Positions 5,095 through 5,352 of a stretch of 5,352 nt of DNA are shown here, one piece after another. Made by a program: the position numbers and the translations under genes. Source of the stretch: Thermoplasmata archaeon (GTDB lineage: Archaea; Thermoplasmatota; Thermoplasmata; JAGHBH01); NCBI GenBank assembly GCA_030673205.1, contig DAOVJP010000120.1:1-5352 (forward strand), read 5' to 3'. Numbering within the stretch: position 1 is the first letter of the stretch; every line of letters starts with the position of its first letter. The notes under the pieces were generated by a model that was given only the letters and a program-made list of their open reading frames with translations, was not told where the DNA came from and ran no database searches.

Positions 5095-5352
5095 ATGCCC
5101 GAACTCTCCGATATCCAACGCCGCATACGTTCCCTTGCAAAGGAGAAGGACGTGCTGATCCTAGCACACAATTATCAGCTCCCAGAGGTGCAGGACATAG
5201 GGGACATAGTGGGCGACAGCCTGGCGCTGGCCCGGGAGGCGGTAAGCTCTTCCAGCCACACAATACTCTTTTGCGGCGTCTGGTTCATGGCAGAGAGCGC
5301 AGCCATACTGAATCCCGAGAAGAGGGTGTTGATACCGGATCCGGAGGCACTA
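5095..5352 (+). CDS. nadA: Quinolinate synthase NadA (partial, first 86 codons)
   Basis: The first 86 residues are recognisable as the first of the three pseudo-symmetric domains of NadA. ILAHNYQLPEVQDIGDIVGD (22-41) contains the conserved His25 and Tyr27 of the active site, followed by SLALAREA (42-49), ILFCGVWFMAESAAILNPEK (56-75) and VLIPDPEAL (78-86). The enzyme condenses iminoaspartate with dihydroxyacetone phosphate to quinolinate in de novo NAD synthesis, using a [4Fe-4S] cluster held by three cysteines, one per domain. The window ends right where the first cluster cysteine is expected (family pattern EAxC), so it cannot be checked. Full-length NadA is about 300 residues; some 215 are missing. 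The ATG at 5095 fits the family N-terminus and the TATA spacing. Being an oxygen-sensitive Fe-S enzyme, it is a plausible client of the Mrp-type carrier encoded on the other strand, but that is inference. Confidence 0.95.
   Translation, partial: MPELSDIQRRIRSLAKEKDVLILAHNYQLPEVQDIGDIVGDSLALAREAVSSSSHTILFCGVWFMAESAAILNPEKRVLIPDPEAL

Noticed and set aside
5151..5352. Tryptophan in CGVWFMAES of NadA as a lost catalytic residue
   Set aside because: This position varies among NadA proteins as far as I recall, and the conserved His25 and Tyr27 are intact; no reason to suspect inactivity.

Overview
The window looks archaeal, from a genome of moderate GC content (slightly above half by eye). Three points support this. 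AT-rich TATA-like boxes lie where archaeal promoters should have them, one of them about 25 bases before a start codon that has no Shine-Dalgarno site. The codons AGG and ATA are common. The gene set (Mrp/ApbC ATPase, ferredoxin-MinD ATPase, NifX-like proteins, UbiA, NadA) is frequent in anaerobic archaea. Thermoplasmatota or a methanogen-related lineage is my guess, but nothing in the window proves the phylum.

Left part, minus strand, read from 3897 down to 1: five genes in one direction that look like one operon. They are an Mrp/ApbC-type Fe-S carrier ATPase (3897-3058), an FAD/NAD(P)H oxidoreductase of the CoA-disulfide reductase/NADH oxidase type (2981-1647), two tandem small proteins of the NifX/NifB C-terminal-like 'dinitrogenase iron-molybdenum cofactor' family (1636-1235 and 1233-841), and a MinD-type ATPase with two inserted [4Fe-4S] ferredoxin motifs (747 to beyond base 1; C-terminus missing). 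Gaps are 76, 10, 1 and 93 bases. The set combines two metal-cluster-linked P-loop ATPases, two putative cluster or cofactor binders and a flavoprotein with one redox cysteine. This suggests a module for assembling, carrying or repairing an Fe-S or related metal-sulfur cluster. No nitrogenase gene is visible.

Middle, 3898-4076: a divergent intergenic region with one TATA-like element facing each way.

Right part, plus strand: a nine-helix UbiA-family prenyltransferase (4077-5039), then, after 55 bases that contain a clear TATA box, the first 86 codons of quinolinate synthase nadA (5095 to the window end). NadA is itself a [4Fe-4S] enzyme and so a plausible client of the Fe-S genes on the left, although it is transcribed separately.

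No tRNA, rRNA, CRISPR array, insertion sequence or attachment site was recognised. Longer open frames opposite the minus-strand genes are shadows.
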